From CBDFLD01 sp965249005 (GTDB taxonomy: Bacteria > Acidobacteriota > UBA6911): a stretch of DNA of 64,000 bases. The stretch is taken from contig CBDFLD010000015.1 of NCBI GenBank assembly GCA_965249005.1, positions 286,915 through 350,914 on the forward strand. The letters are read 5' to 3'. A model generated the notes under the pieces. It was not told the origin of the DNA. It was given only the letters and a program-made list of their open reading frames with translations, and made no database searches. Position numbers and translations under genes: made by a program. Of the stretch, positions 9,263 through 18,910 are shown one piece after another (position 1 is the first letter of the stretch; each line of letters begins with the position of its first letter).

Positions 9263-9922
9263 GTGGAGTTCCAGAAGTCCACGCTGCGTGAGTATTTCGA
9301 GTCGATCGTCATTACGGCAATCATCGCTCTGTTTGCAACATCCTTTGTGGTTCAGGCATTCAAGATTCCGACGGGTAGCATGGAACCGAATCTCTTGATA
9401 GGGGATCACTTGCTCGTCAACAAGTTCGTGTACGGCCTGTCGGGAGACTGGCTTTCGCGTTTTCTGCCCTATAGAGTACTGGCGCGAGGCGATGTAATCG
9501 TGTTCAAGTACCCGAACAATCCTGAAGTGGCGTACGTGAAGCGGCTGATCGGCTTGCCTGGAGAGAAGGTGGAGATGATCGGTCGGACGGTGTATATAGA
9601 TGGAGAGGCGCTCGAGGAAGACTACACTCAGTACATTGACTCCGGCAGCATATACGAGCGATACGGCCCATTCGAGGTACCCGAAAGACAGTTTTTCGCG
9701 ATGGGTGACAACCGAGATAACAGTCAAGATAGCCGTTTTTGGGGGTTCGTGCCGAGGAACCATATCATAGGAAAGGCGCTGACCATTTATTGGTCTTTTG
9801 AGACTCCCCGCGACGAATATCTTCGAACCGGCTTCGGCGAGCGAATGAGGCAGTTTGGCGATGTCATACTCAACTTTTTCACGAAGACTCGCTGGAGCAG
9901 AACGCTGAAGATAATCCGCTAG
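9263..9922 (+). CDS. lepB: Signal peptidase I
   Basis: This type I signal peptidase cleaves leader peptides from proteins exported through Sec or Tat. One N-terminal transmembrane helix (IVITAIIALFATSFVVQAF) is followed by box B with the catalytic serine in PTGSMEP (S39), RGDVIVFKYP, the catalytic lysine in YVKRLIGLPGE (K93), and box E GDNRDNSQDSR-WG. I prefer the GTG at 9263, because GGAGG (9253-9257) sits 5 bases before it. A TTG at 9245 would add six residues. Length of 219 residues is typical. The next gene follows after 8 bases. A divergent DUF971/metH unit lies upstream, so 9074-9262 should hold promoters for both directions. Confidence 0.95.
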   Translation: MEFQKSTLREYFESIVITAIIALFATSFVVQAFKIPTGSMEPNLLIGDHLLVNKFVYGLSGDWLSRFLPYRVLARGDVIVFKYPNNPEVAYVKRLIGLPGEKVEMIGRTVYIDGEALEEDYTQYIDSGSIYERYGPFEVPERQFFAMGDNRDNSQDSRFWGFVPRNHIIGKALTIYWSFETPRDEYLRTGFGERMRQFGDVILNFFTKTRWSRTLKIIR

Positions 9923-9930
9923 CAGTTTGG

Positions 9931-10581
9931 GTGTCGATGAACGTCTATACAAGGCTGCATCCAGGGCTTCTCGGCGGCCTACTTTTACTCCTCCTAACTC
10001 AAGCAAGCGGCCGCCAAAGTCAACTGGCTCCCGCAGTTCCGGAGCAGTCTGGCGAAAGAGAGCCGACCGTACAGTTGGCGGATCAGTGCAGCGCCAAGGT
10101 CAAGCGCATGATGACCAATGCGAACCTGGTGGAGCTCCCCAATCCGACGGTTTATCGGTTCTCGGAAGCAGAAGTGAATTCATATCTTGAATTCGAGTTA
10201 AGGCAATACTTTCACGCAAGCCTGAAGAGTCTATCGTTTGACTTCGAGCAACAACGGCTGATCAGCATAGCAGCTCTGGACTTCGATGCCTTGGGTCTGC
10301 ACTCGGACTCCGTGTTGACCGCACTGCTGAGCAAGATCTGGAGCGGCGTACACATCCTTCTCATTAAAGGAAACTTGATCGCTGATGCCGGCAAAGTCCG
10401 GCTCGAGCTTTTGGAAGCCAAGTTTGACCAAGCGGATTTACCCAGAACCCTGGTGAAGCAAATCATCTCCGCTGTAGGAAAGAATCAAAATCCTCCCTTT
10501 GATCCCATGGAGCTTTCCGCGCTACCGTATCGGATACGACAGGTCGACGTGCACAAAGAGTACATACTCATCCACCAATAG
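9931..10581 (+). CDS. Secreted protein of unknown function, possibly TULIP/DUF2993-like
   Basis: This is a 216-residue protein with a hydrophobic N-terminal signal sequence (GLLGGLLLLLLTQASG). The C-terminal half has a pattern of strand, ...G-KVRLELLEAKF-DLPRTLVKQII..., a proline-rich LSALPYRI, then a final strand. This recalls lipid-binding DUF2993/LmeA-like domains, but the match is by eye and weak. It begins 8 bases after lepB (GTG at 9931, or ATG at 9937) and is probably in the same operon. No catalytic motif is visible. Confidence 0.6.
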   Translation: MSMNVYTRLHPGLLGGLLLLLLTQASGRQSQLAPAVPEQSGEREPTVQLADQCSAKVKRMMTNANLVELPNPTVYRFSEAEVNSYLEFELRQYFHASLKSLSFDFEQQRLISIAALDFDALGLHSDSVLTALLSKIWSGVHILLIKGNLIADAGKVRLELLEAKFDQADLPRTLVKQIISAVGKNQNPPFDPMELSALPYRIRQVDVHKEYILIHQ

Positions 10582-10827
10582 AGAGCACCCCCCCCCATTG
10601 CATGTTCATTGAAAACGCGAGAGCGAGAGCACTCCCCGGGAGGATCTAGCTTTCGCTCCGTCAAACCATGGTCGGGCGAACGACTGATGTCGGCCCGTAC
10701 CTTGTTTTTGGGGGGCGCGAAAGGCAAGCGCGTGACAACCTCAGATAGCTGAAATTCCCCTTGGCCTTGTGCTAGGATAGGTCCTTGTTTTGATCTGGTT
10801 TCGACGATTGGAAGGACTTCCTCAACG
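10582..10827. other. Intergenic region without recognised gene
   Basis: This is 246 bases between the secreted protein and the TPR gene. It contains a run of nine C near 10588 and no ORF I would defend. A promoter for the TPR gene is expected here, but no clear consensus was seen. Confidence 0.5.
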
Positions 10828-11949
10828 ATGAATGACAACGAGTTCCAGAAAAAGTATGCACAGCTCAGATCGGCCGACGAAAAAATATCCCTCCTCGACT
10901 CCTACGCAGAGGAGCTCTTTGAAGGGGAAAAGTATACAGAAGCCAATGGGTATTATCTGAAAGCGCTCAATCTCGAAAAACGTGCGAACGTCCGAGCCTA
11001 TTTCGCAGGTCAAAGCGGAATCTGTCACTACAATGAAGGAAAGGACAAAGAGGCGCTCAAGCAGCTTCTCAAATCATCTCGTCTGTTCGACCCCGATCTT
11101 CCGGAATTCATGCCCGACATGTACGGATTCGTCCATTTCCACCTTGGATCGCTGTTCGAATATCATGGCAAGCCGGCAAAGGCCCTGGAAGCACGGCGAG
11201 TATGCGAGCAGTACATTGACAGTCAAGAAAAAGACACTCAGTGGATGCTCTACGCTGGAATTAGTCGAAGCTATGAATCAATGCGGAAGCACGGCGAATC
11301 CATTCGGTATTCTCAGAAGGCAATACAAGTGCTGAGTGATAACGACCCAGGTCTCGGCTATCTTTACGAGAGCATGGGAAACAACTACATGAACCTGAAG
11401 CAGTATCCGGAGGCGATCAAGTACTTTTCAAAGGTCCTCGAACTGGATCCAAATTTCGAAAGACTCGATGAGATCCATCTCAAGATGGCAGATTGTTACC
11501 ACCATCTCACAAATGATCAAATGGCGCTCGAGACGTACCAGAAGATCCTTGAACTCAAACAAATAACAGGCCGGAGACGGAACCTAACGTGGCTCTATAT
11601 AAAGATTGCGCACTGTCATTTTCGCCTGGAACAGAATGAAAAATCGCTTTTGATAACTCTCGAGGCATTGCGTCGGCCCATCAGAGACAAGATAGAAAAG
11701 CAAGAAGTTCGAAGCCTCTTGACCAACAACTACTACGAATTGGGTCGTTATCATGAAGCGGTATACGAGGGCGAAGCGACGCTGAAAGCCGCCAAGGACT
11801 TTCCCCAAAACAATCTCTTCTACTACCGCCTGGCCCTTAGCTACTTCAAGTTGGGTGACAAAAAGAGTTTCACGAAGTATCGCACAATCTGCCGCAAGAA
11901 GTTTCCAAAGGATAGCTGGAACAAGTATCTCGAGAAGCTCATGAAGTAG
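10828..11949 (+). CDS. Tetratricopeptide-repeat protein
   Basis: This is a 373-residue soluble protein made almost wholly of TPR-like helical pairs, about 8-9 repeats. One unit, LGYLYESMGNNYMNLKQYPEAIKYFSKVLELDP (residues about 170-203), has the canonical pattern of small and aromatic positions. No signal peptide or membrane segment is present, so it is presumably a cytoplasmic protein-interaction scaffold. The neighbours (signal peptidase unit upstream, tRNA nucleotidyltransferase downstream) do not reveal a partner. The gene is lysine-rich compared with its surroundings. Confidence 0.85.
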   Translation: MNDNEFQKKYAQLRSADEKISLLDSYAEELFEGEKYTEANGYYLKALNLEKRANVRAYFAGQSGICHYNEGKDKEALKQLLKSSRLFDPDLPEFMPDMYGFVHFHLGSLFEYHGKPAKALEARRVCEQYIDSQEKDTQWMLYAGISRSYESMRKHGESIRYSQKAIQVLSDNDPGLGYLYESMGNNYMNLKQYPEAIKYFSKVLELDPNFERLDEIHLKMADCYHHLTNDQMALETYQKILELKQITGRRRNLTWLYIKIAHCHFRLEQNEKSLLITLEALRRPIRDKIEKQEVRSLLTNNYYELGRYHEAVYEGEATLKAAKDFPQNNLFYYRLALSYFKLGDKKSFTKYRTICRKKFPKDSWNKYLEKLMK

Positions 11950-12052
11950 TCTTCGATGGGCTCAGATCCCTCTCCGACAGAGATTGCATTACATCCTTGC
12001 TCTGCGCGTCGGCATCGTAGACGGTTGCTACTTTGGTCGAGCTTTGAAGCTT

Positions 12053-13363
12053 ATGAGAAAATCTGCACAAAGAATCGTCCAGAAACTCAGAGACAACGGA
12101 CACGAGGCTTTCTTCGCCGGCGGATGGGTGCGAGACTTGCTGCTTGGAAGACCTCCCAAGGACATCGACATTGCCACGAGCGCGTTGCCGGACCAGGTTG
12201 GGCGGCTTTTCGAGCACTCTACCGCGATCGGCGCCCAATTTGGCGTGGTGCAGGTCCGATTCTACGGTCATCCCTTTGAAGTCACGACATTCCGCAGTGA
12301 ACGCGACTATCTGGACGGAAGACACCCGTCAAAGGTTCGGTTCTCCGATCCACAGCAAGACGCCTTGCGCCGGGATTTCACGATAAACGGTCTCTTCTTC
12401 GATCCCATTGAAAACACGCTAATTGACTACGTGGGCGGCCGCACAGATATCGAAAAAAGGATCCTTCGAACCATCGGTGATCCGTTAGAAAGATTCGGCG
12501 AGGATCGCCTCCGAATGCTTCGCGCCGTGAGGTTGGCCTGTACTCTAGAACTTGAAATAGAGGACGGCACTTGGCGTGGACTCTGCGCATTGGCCGGTGA
12601 GGTTCTGTGCGTGAGTTGGGAACGCATAAGAGATGAGATCCTAGGCATATTGACGGGGCCCAACCCTGCCCGTGGACTGGAACTACTGCATCAGAGTGGG
12701 CTCCTAGCAAGGACGCTACCCGAAGTTGAAGCCATGATCGGAGTTGAACAGCCTCCTGAATTTCACCCGGAAGGAGATGTATACATACACACGCGCATGA
12801 TGTTGAGTATGCTGACCCATCCGTCCCCCTCCCTGGCACTGGGGGTACTCCTGCACGATGTCGGAAAACCTCCTACCTATGTCGTCAGAGAACGGATCCG
12901 ATTTGACGGACACGTGGATATCGGAGCCAAGCTCTCGAGACAGATTTGCGCACGCCTCCGTCTACCTCGCGCCACCACCGAGGAGATAATCGACCTCGTA
13001 GCCTGCCACCTGAAGTTCATAGAAGTCAAACGTATGCGAGAGAGTACACTCCGTAGGTTCTTGACGAAGTCAAACTTCGATGACCATCTGGAACTCCACC
13101 GCGTGGATTGTCTGAGCAGCCATGGAGACCTGGAAAGCTACGATTTCTGCAAGAAAAAGCTGCAAGCGTACAGCGCAGAACCAACTCCCGGCCCCCCGCT
13201 GCTGACCGGCCACGATCTGATCCACATGGGTTATGAACCCGGTCCGGTCTTCAGTCAAATCCTGCGTGCCGTGGAAGACTTGCACATGGAGCGGCGGTTG
13301 TGCTCACGGAAGGAAGCTCTGCAGTTCACCAAAGAAACTTTTCCCCTTCCAGAAGAGCGTTGA
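12053..13363 (+). CDS. Class II CCA-adding / poly(A) polymerase family nucleotidyltransferase with HD domain
   Basis: The nucleotidyltransferase head has GGWVRDLLLGRPPKDIDIATSA, in which the DID acidic pair binds the metal. Next come the RRDFTINGLFFDP and ERFGEDRLRMLRAVRLA motifs typical of the class II family that includes tRNA CCA-adding enzymes and PcnB. A metal-dependent HD domain follows (LLHDVGKPPT, then DLVACH). The HD extension and lack of a basic C-terminal tail favour a CCA-adding or related tRNA-repair enzyme over PcnB. I start at the ATG at 12053 (MRKSAQRIV); an upstream in-frame ATG at 11984 would add 23 non-conserved residues. Confidence 0.9.
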   Translation: MRKSAQRIVQKLRDNGHEAFFAGGWVRDLLLGRPPKDIDIATSALPDQVGRLFEHSTAIGAQFGVVQVRFYGHPFEVTTFRSERDYLDGRHPSKVRFSDPQQDALRRDFTINGLFFDPIENTLIDYVGGRTDIEKRILRTIGDPLERFGEDRLRMLRAVRLACTLELEIEDGTWRGLCALAGEVLCVSWERIRDEILGILTGPNPARGLELLHQSGLLARTLPEVEAMIGVEQPPEFHPEGDVYIHTRMMLSMLTHPSPSLALGVLLHDVGKPPTYVVRERIRFDGHVDIGAKLSRQICARLRLPRATTEEIIDLVACHLKFIEVKRMRESTLRRFLTKSNFDDHLELHRVDCLSSHGDLESYDFCKKKLQAYSAEPTPGPPLLTGHDLIHMGYEPGPVFSQILRAVEDLHMERRLCSRKEALQFTKETFPLPEER

Positions 13364-13405
13364 CAAAGGTTCACTACAGCCATCGGCTTTCAGCGGCCGA
13401 CAAAG

Positions 13406-14593
13406 GTGGGAGCATTGCAGTTATCCGCGCCCGAAGCAACGGTTACGATTTCATCCGGCGGCGTCGACCGCCTCCGTCGAGGACACCTATGGGTCTATCG
13501 GTCGGACGTTATCCAGAATCAAGCGGCAGATGAACTTCCTTTTGTGCGCGTTATCGATGCCGCTCAAAACACGCTTGGATACGCTCTGTTCAGCCAGTTT
13601 TCGCAGATTCAACTCCGTCTGTTCACGCGCGGAGACATCGCACCGACTGTGCAACTTCTCGAGAACCGATTGACGGATTCGATCCATAGACGGACTTCGC
13701 TAGCGGCATTGGGAAACGCGTGTCGACTCGTTTACTCCGAGGCCGACCTCTTGCCATCCATCATCGTGGATCGCTACGACGACGTCCTGGTGGTCCAGAC
13801 ACTGTCCGCCGGAGCAGATCGCCTAAAGCCTTTGATCTTGGACATCTTGTTGCAGTCACTTCGCCCAAGGATCGTCGTAGAACGAAACGATGTTGCAGCT
13901 CGCAAGCTGGAGGGTCTTGAAGAGACCAAATCGGTCTTGTTTGGGGATGCGCCTGGCGAAATATGGATCGAAGAAAACGGAATGCACTTTCTGGTGGACC
14001 CCCTGCACGGACAGAAAACGGGGTTTTATCTCGATCAGCGAGGAAACAGAATCCGTGGCAGCCAGTACGCGCATGGCACCGCACTCGATTGCTTCACCAA
14101 TTCGGGTGCCTTCGCCGTTCACTTCGCCTCCCGATGCAGCCAAGTATTCGCGGTAGACATTTCAGAGCCGTCTCTTAGGTTAGCCGCACGAAATGCCGAT
14201 CGAAACAACGTCGAGAACATTACGTTCATTCATCAGAATGTCTTCGATCACCTCCGTGCGCTCGAAGCATCTGGTGAGAAGTACGACACGATATGCATAG
14301 ACCCACCGGCGTTCGCCAAGAACCGAAACAGTTTGAAGGGAGCGATTCGAGGCTACAAAGAGGTCAACCTGAGAGCAATGAAGCTGCTAAGATCAGGCGG
14401 GATTCTAATCACGTCGAGCTGCAGCTACCAACTGGACGAATCATCATTTCTACGACTTTTGTGCAGAGCGGCACGCGACGCACACCGTTACCTGCAAATT
14501 GTGGAAAGAGGGTCACAGCCGAGTGACCATCCGATTCTGGCGACGATGCCCGAGACTAACTACTTGAAGTGTTTCGTAATGCGAGTGATATAG
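13406..14593 (+). CDS. Class I SAM-dependent rRNA methyltransferase, RlmI-like
   Basis: This 395-residue protein has an N-terminal PUA-like RNA-binding domain (GGVDRLRRGHLWVYRSDV) and a C-terminal methyltransferase. The signature VDPLHGQKTGFYLDQRGNR is followed by the SAM motif ALDCFTNSGAFAVHFA and by the catalytic-loop region CIDPPAFAKN. This architecture matches RlmI, which makes m5C in 23S rRNA. The GTG start at 13406 is the best in-frame candidate; the ribosome site is weak. The stop abuts a 6-bp target duplication of the following insertion sequence, so the native terminator may be displaced. Confidence 0.92.
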   Translation: MGALQLSAPEATVTISSGGVDRLRRGHLWVYRSDVIQNQAADELPFVRVIDAAQNTLGYALFSQFSQIQLRLFTRGDIAPTVQLLENRLTDSIHRRTSLAALGNACRLVYSEADLLPSIIVDRYDDVLVVQTLSAGADRLKPLILDILLQSLRPRIVVERNDVAARKLEGLEETKSVLFGDAPGEIWIEENGMHFLVDPLHGQKTGFYLDQRGNRIRGSQYAHGTALDCFTNSGAFAVHFASRCSQVFAVDISEPSLRLAARNADRNNVENITFIHQNVFDHLRALEASGEKYDTICIDPPAFAKNRNSLKGAIRGYKEVNLRAMKLLRSGGILITSSCSYQLDESSFLRLLCRAARDAHRYLQIVERGSQPSDHPILATMPETNYLKCFVMRVI

Positions 14594-14599
14594 CCTAGT

Positions 14600-16451
14600 C
14601 CTTAGTCCAGCGTGATTTTTTGCATGAGGAGGAAGAAAAGCCCTGGAACGTGCGCCGTTACGGGATAAAATGCGTTTGATATATTTACAAGCCATCCCGA
14701 AAGGAGCACATTCCAGGTGAATAAAAGAAACCACAGAATCCTCCTCCGAGACAAGCAAAATCTTACACGCCGGTTGGAAAGAAATCAGTTTGAGGACCGG
14801 TCCGATCCTATGTTCAAGGACTCCAACACCTACTACGAGATCGCCGAGAGAACGCGCGCCATCGGATCTGGTGGTATCGGAGCCATTCACAAGCTCGTGT
14901 GTAAGCTTGGATTGGACAAAGATATCAACAGAAACATCGTTTTGCTCAAGTACCACTTTCCTTACTGGGAATCCGATCATGTACTGAACATCGCATACAA
15001 CGTCTTGTCGGGTGGAACCTGTCTCGAAGATATCGAGCGGTTGCGCCAGGATGAGACCTACATGAACGGACTGGGAGCCGAGAGGATTCCGGATCCCACG
15101 ACGGCTGGAGATTTCCTCCGTCGTTTCGATGAGGATTGGATCTTCGGACTTCAGGAAACCATCAATGAAACCCGAACCAAGGTGTGGAAGTTGCAGGATG
15201 CTTCCTTCCGGAAGGAGGCCATCATCGACGTGGACGGGACCGTCGCCGGAACCTTGGGGGAATGCAAGGAAGGAATGGACATTGCCTACAACGGGATCTG
15301 GGGTTACGCACCGTTGATCGTGACCTTGGCCAATACGAATGAGGTCCTCTATCTGATGAATCGGCCGGGCAACCGTCCCTCTTCCGACGGAGCGGCCGAG
15401 TGGATGGACCGGGCAATCGATCTGGTGTCGTCGGTGTTTACGAAGGTCTGGCTTCGGGGCGACACGGATTTCTCGCTGACGAGAAACTTCGATCGCTGGG
15501 ACGAGCGGGTTGGTTTTGTCTTTGGTTATGACGCCAAGCCGAACCTGGTCGGGATGGCCGATGCCCTGCCGGAGAGACAATGGAAACCGCTCGAGCGGCC
15601 TCCTCGTTATGAGGTCAAGAGCGAAGAACGGCGCCGTCCGGAAAACGTCAAAGAACAAGTAATCAAGGAGAGAGAATTCAAGAACATCCGCCTGCAGAGC
15701 GAGCAGGTCGCCGAGTTTGACTATCGTCCCGGACACTGTAAGAAAACCTATCGCATGGTTGTGGTTCGGAAGAACCTCACGATCGAAAAGGGGGAGCACC
15801 GGCTGTTTGATGAGGTCCGGTACTTCTTCTACATCACCAACGATCGGGAGATGACGATGGGAGAAGTGGTCCTTTTTGCCAACGATCGCTGCAACCAGGA
15901 AAACGTCATCGGTCAGCTCAAGAGTGGAGTGAACGCCTTGAGGATGCCTTCGGACAGTCTGGTATCGAACTGGGCCTACATGGTCATCGCATCGCTGGCG
16001 TGGAATCTGAAGGCCTGGTATGGCCTGGTGACGCAGGCGCCGACAGTACGTCGTGATATCTTGAGGATGGAGTTCAAACGCTTCCTGGTGAACTTTGTGC
16101 AAATACCCTGTCAGATTGTAAGAACCGGTCGTCGCCTCGTTTACAGGATATTGGCCTATAGCAAGCATCTCGAAACCTTTTTGGCGACGTTCGACTATAT
16201 CAGGCAACTCAGGTTTACTTGAAGGCGCCTCGCCGGCGGGTGAGCCCGTACCCCCGGCGGAGCAAGAGTGGCGGGCGAAAGGAAGGGCATAACAGAGACA
16301 AACAAGATCAAGTGATCCAGACAACCAATGGAAGGTTTGTCTCTTGTGTTTCTCTTTGCTTTCCCTGTTACGCACAAGGAGCTGAAATCCACGAGATATT
16401 CGGAAAAGGCAAACGATTTTCCGAGCGAGCTCATACCTCGCTTATTTTGGG
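14600..16451 (+). mobile_element. IS1380-type insertion sequence, copy 1 (complete, 1852 bp)
   Basis: The element runs from CCTTAGTCCAGCGTG to CGCTTATTTTGGG and is flanked on both sides by CCTAGT (14594-14599 and 16452-16457), a 6-bp target duplication centred on CTAG. The weakly inverted ends share C-C...A-G-C-G positions. It carries one transposase gene and about 230 bp of 3' sequence without stops in one frame. It is inserted between the methyltransferase stop and the stop of the minus-strand sulfatase-modifying-type gene, so it interrupts no gene. Copies 2-4 have the same sequence except for a few single-base changes. Confidence 0.9.
14717..16222 (+). CDS. IS1380-family transposase (copy 1)
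   Basis: This 501-residue DDE transposase has its catalytic acids in plausible contexts: IIDVDGTVAGTLGECKEG, then WLRGDTDFS, then CNQENVIGQLKSG. The phrases YNGIWGYAPLIVTLANTNEVLYL and RPGNRPSSDGAAEW are typical of the IS1380 family. The start is GTG or an adjacent codon, preceded by AAAGGAGCACATTCCAG. It looks intact and identical to the transposases of copies 2 and 3, suggesting recent activity. Confidence 0.93.
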   Translation: MNKRNHRILLRDKQNLTRRLERNQFEDRSDPMFKDSNTYYEIAERTRAIGSGGIGAIHKLVCKLGLDKDINRNIVLLKYHFPYWESDHVLNIAYNVLSGGTCLEDIERLRQDETYMNGLGAERIPDPTTAGDFLRRFDEDWIFGLQETINETRTKVWKLQDASFRKEAIIDVDGTVAGTLGECKEGMDIAYNGIWGYAPLIVTLANTNEVLYLMNRPGNRPSSDGAAEWMDRAIDLVSSVFTKVWLRGDTDFSLTRNFDRWDERVGFVFGYDAKPNLVGMADALPERQWKPLERPPRYEVKSEERRRPENVKEQVIKEREFKNIRLQSEQVAEFDYRPGHCKKTYRMVVVRKNLTIEKGEHRLFDEVRYFFYITNDREMTMGEVVLFANDRCNQENVIGQLKSGVNALRMPSDSLVSNWAYMVIASLAWNLKAWYGLVTQAPTVRRDILRMEFKRFLVNFVQIPCQIVRTGRRLVYRILAYSKHLETFLATFDYIRQLRFT

Positions 16452-16463
16452 CCTAGTCGTCGG

Positions 16464-17276
16464 TCACTGGCCAGTTTTTTCATCCGATGCGTCTCTCGCG
16501 CAACGACAACCAAATCCATACAGCGCCTTCGGGAGATATGCAGATCTGGTCCAAATGGGAGTTCTACTTCCGTATATACTGTGATTCAGGCCTCTCACGA
16601 CTCGATAGCGCTCTCCGAAATTTCGATCCTTCTTGGTATTTCCCTTGTACGCCTTATACCAGGTAGACGTCCACTCCTGCACGTTCCCGAGCATATCGTG
16701 AATCTCGAACGCACTCACGTCGTTGTAGAGTCCGATCTCCGCGGCGTCCCGGATCCCTTCTTCGTACGTGTTGGTTCGGCCGGGTTCCCACTCATTTCCC
16801 CACGGGTAACGGAACCCTTCGTTACCTCGTGCCGCCTTTTCCCATTCTTGTTCTGTAAGCAGTCTCTTCCCCGCCCACTTGCAATAGGCCTCGGAGTCGG
16901 CATAGGTGATGTTCATGACCGGGTAGTTCGCCTTCGCGGCCGTGAAGTGCAATCGCCAGTTCTTTCCCTCGCTCGCGTAACTATTCTTGATCGAAAAGTC
17001 CAAATACTCCGCGTTGGTAACTTCGTACTTGTCGATCCAGAATGCCGGAAGCAACACCTTTTGTTCCGGGTAAGCACTGGATTCCTCGTTTTGCTCGCCG
17101 AAAGTAAACTCCCCCTCTGGAATGAGTACCATCTCCCCAGGTATAACCCGAGGAACCTCTACCTCCGGCAAGTCTTCGTCAGCGGGCTCTAGCTCGACAT
17201 CCGAAGACTGAGAGCAAGCGGCAAGACACATACCAGATGAGACCACTGCAAGCCGTATCAACCGATCCCAACCCAT
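16464..17276 (-). CDS. SUMF1/formylglycine-generating-enzyme-like lipoprotein
   Basis: This protein of about 270 residues begins with a lipoprotein signal (lipobox LAAC-SQ), indicating an outer or inner membrane lipoprotein. It has the sulfatase-modifying-factor fold: GEMVLIPEGEFTFG at the start, FWIDKYEVTNAEYLDF, PVMNITYADSEAYCKWAGKRLLTEQEWEKAARG, YPWGNEW and DMLGNVQEWTSTWY. The end is GFGCRCARD, close to the FRCA cysteine region of the family. True formylglycine activity is uncertain because many such lipoproteins are non-catalytic. The ATG at 17276 is chosen because GGAGG lies just upstream and the signal peptide starts there. Copy 1 of the IS1380-type element ends 12 bases beyond its stop. 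Confidence 0.85.
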   Translation of the reverse strand: MGWDRLIRLAVVSSGMCLAACSQSSDVELEPADEDLPEVEVPRVIPGEMVLIPEGEFTFGEQNEESSAYPEQKVLLPAFWIDKYEVTNAEYLDFSIKNSYASEGKNWRLHFTAAKANYPVMNITYADSEAYCKWAGKRLLTEQEWEKAARGNEGFRYPWGNEWEPGRTNTYEEGIRDAAEIGLYNDVSAFEIHDMLGNVQEWTSTWYKAYKGNTKKDRNFGERYRVVRGLNHSIYGSRTPIWTRSAYLPKALYGFGCRCARDASDEKTGQ

Positions 17277-17499
17277 ACTTCCTCCACGGGACCCTATGCC
17301 CTTGTTATCATTGAACGTAATCCACAATTGGGAGGCGATTATATACGCGGAAAGCCGAAACAGTCAATTTCGAGCTTGAACTTGTCTAGAGCCGTAACCT
17401 GCGCCCGCGCAAATTCAATTCTATTGAAATTGCTTAGGGTGAGCCGCTATCATGCTTTCCCCTACGAAATCAAAGGATGACTATCCCTCGAGAGATGCC

Positions 17500-17519
17500 A
17501 TGCCACAGACGCACCCTAG
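17500..17519 (+). pseudogene. First codons of the interrupted PqqD-M50-HlyD gene
   Basis: ATG at 17500 followed by CCA CAG ACG CAC CCT AG ends at the IS1182-like insertion. Removing the element and one target copy (CTAG; the right copy reads CTAAG) joins this in frame to AGG CTG AGG TCG GAC TTG GAG, giving MPQTHP-RLRSDLEIRAE. This resembles the normal start of PqqD-like domains. It is inference from the junction, but the frame and sequence logic agree. Confidence 0.65.
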
Positions 17520-18910
17520 CAGCCCGTGGCTAAAACCGGATGGAGCACAGATCCACGGACAACGATGATCCTGGTGCATACTGGATGGAAGTCATCTACA
17601 GATGTCTTCCTCGGCCAAAAAGTGGCCGAGGAAGACCTCGACCATCTGAAAAAGGCCAAGATACGCGTCAGAAAGGCGCAGAGACGCCCCTGCAGACTCC
17701 GCGGCGTGCCCACGCCATACAGCTGTCGCATCAGCAGTCCGAGATTCAATGCACCGACATGAAGCAGCAACCGTTTGAGGATGTTTGGATGACCACGGAG
17801 ATATGTCCGCCGCATTGCACCTGTTTCATAGAGGTGTGCACAAGGTCGTTCCAGTCGTTCTCCCCGTTGGCGAAGCAGGCGCTTTCCCCGTTCTCCTCGG
17901 ATACGTCTACGATTTCGGTACACGGCATCCCGCGCACGGGTGTTCCCGTGCCACCGCCGTTTACCCCGCTTTGGTTCGGAAATGTAGCTTCGGATCTCCA
18001 GTTGCTCGAGATCTTCTACCAGTTGCGTGCTGTGATATCCCTTGTCGGTCACAAGCTCCTGCAGTCTATCGCTTTCAGGCAGCACACCCTCGAGTTGTTC
18101 GGCCGCTTCAATGAGCGTCTTCTTGATCGTCGTCGTATCGCCCTGGTTGGCTCCCTGAACCGTGATGCCAACCACCGCTCCGGTTTCCAGATCCACGGCG
18201 TGTTCGGCCTTGTGAGCCAGATGCGTGCGGCCGTCCTTCATCTTGGTGATGCGGGCGTCCGGATCCTGCGGGTGCTGCCAGTCATCGTTGGAACCCTTCT
18301 TCGGCCGCTTGCGATCTATGCGCGCCAGATCCTCCCGGGTCGGTGTCTCAATACCCGATTCCTGTGCCAGTTTCGTCAAGTAGGTCTCGTAACTGTCTCC
18401 GGTATCCCGCCGTACAATGCTGCGCAAAGCCGCGTTGGCTTCCAGAGTGGTCGCATCCACCCCGAGGGTCTTGCCCTTCACCAGGTCCGCCTCAGCGAGC
18501 CGGCTCAGGATCCAGGCAAAGACTGCGCTATGCGTCTCCACATCCATGCGCCGTCGCGTGCGGGAGATCGTCGAATGATCCGACGGATCCTCGCCCCACT
18601 CGAGTCCCAAGAACCCGCGCAGGCTCAGCGAATCGGCAGCACGCCAGGCGATAGCTCGCTCCGAATCCAGTCCCTCGAAGTATCCGATCATCAAAAGACG
18701 GAAGTATCGACCAGGTGCCAGACTTGGGCGACCCATCTTGGGTGCATAAAAACACGCACATCGCTGCTCGACAAACTCGTCAAACCCGGCTTCGTCGAGC
18801 ACCTGATTCAATCGCTGGTAGAAAGGGTGGGATGCACTCCTGGGGAGATGTTGAGTCGGCACCCACATGCTTTTCTGCTTCGACTTGCGTTTCTTTTTTC
18901 CCATGGCCAT
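17516..18910 (-). CDS. IS1182-like DDE transposase, copy A
   Basis: This 464-residue transposase has a basic N-terminus, the DUF772-like segment MGRPSLAPGRYFRLLMIGYFEGL, then DDE acids in LGVDATTLEANAA and VTDKGYHSTQLV and a C-terminal acid in the RRRIRGERGK region. The family call (IS1182 or a close IS5 relative) is by motif recognition. The TAG stop codon is not inside the element: its CTA complement is part of the CTAG target (17516-17518), so termination depends on where the element lands. Relative to copy B the C-terminal ~40 residues differ at several positions. Confidence 0.85.
   Translation of the reverse strand: MAMGKKKRKSKQKSMWVPTQHLPRSASHPFYQRLNQVLDEAGFDEFVEQRCACFYAPKMGRPSLAPGRYFRLLMIGYFEGLDSERAIAWRAADSLSLRGFLGLEWGEDPSDHSTISRTRRRMDVETHSAVFAWILSRLAEADLVKGKTLGVDATTLEANAALRSIVRRDTGDSYETYLTKLAQESGIETPTREDLARIDRKRPKKGSNDDWQHPQDPDARITKMKDGRTHLAHKAEHAVDLETGAVVGITVQGANQGDTTTIKKTLIEAAEQLEGVLPESDRLQELVTDKGYHSTQLVEDLEQLEIRSYISEPKRGKRRWHGNTRARDAVYRNRRRIRGERGKRLLRQRGERLERPCAHLYETGAMRRTYLRGHPNILKRLLLHVGALNLGLLMRQLYGVGTPRSLQGRLCAFLTRILAFFRWSRSSSATFWPRKTSVDDFHPVCTRIIVVRGSVLHPVLATGC

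Noticed and set aside
14513..16375. A ~620-codon open frame antisense to the IS1380-type transposase (also at 29606-31411 and 59552-61402)
   Set aside because: It mirrors the transposase codon pattern, has no family resemblance and ends in different host sequence in each copy. It is a shadow, not a gene.
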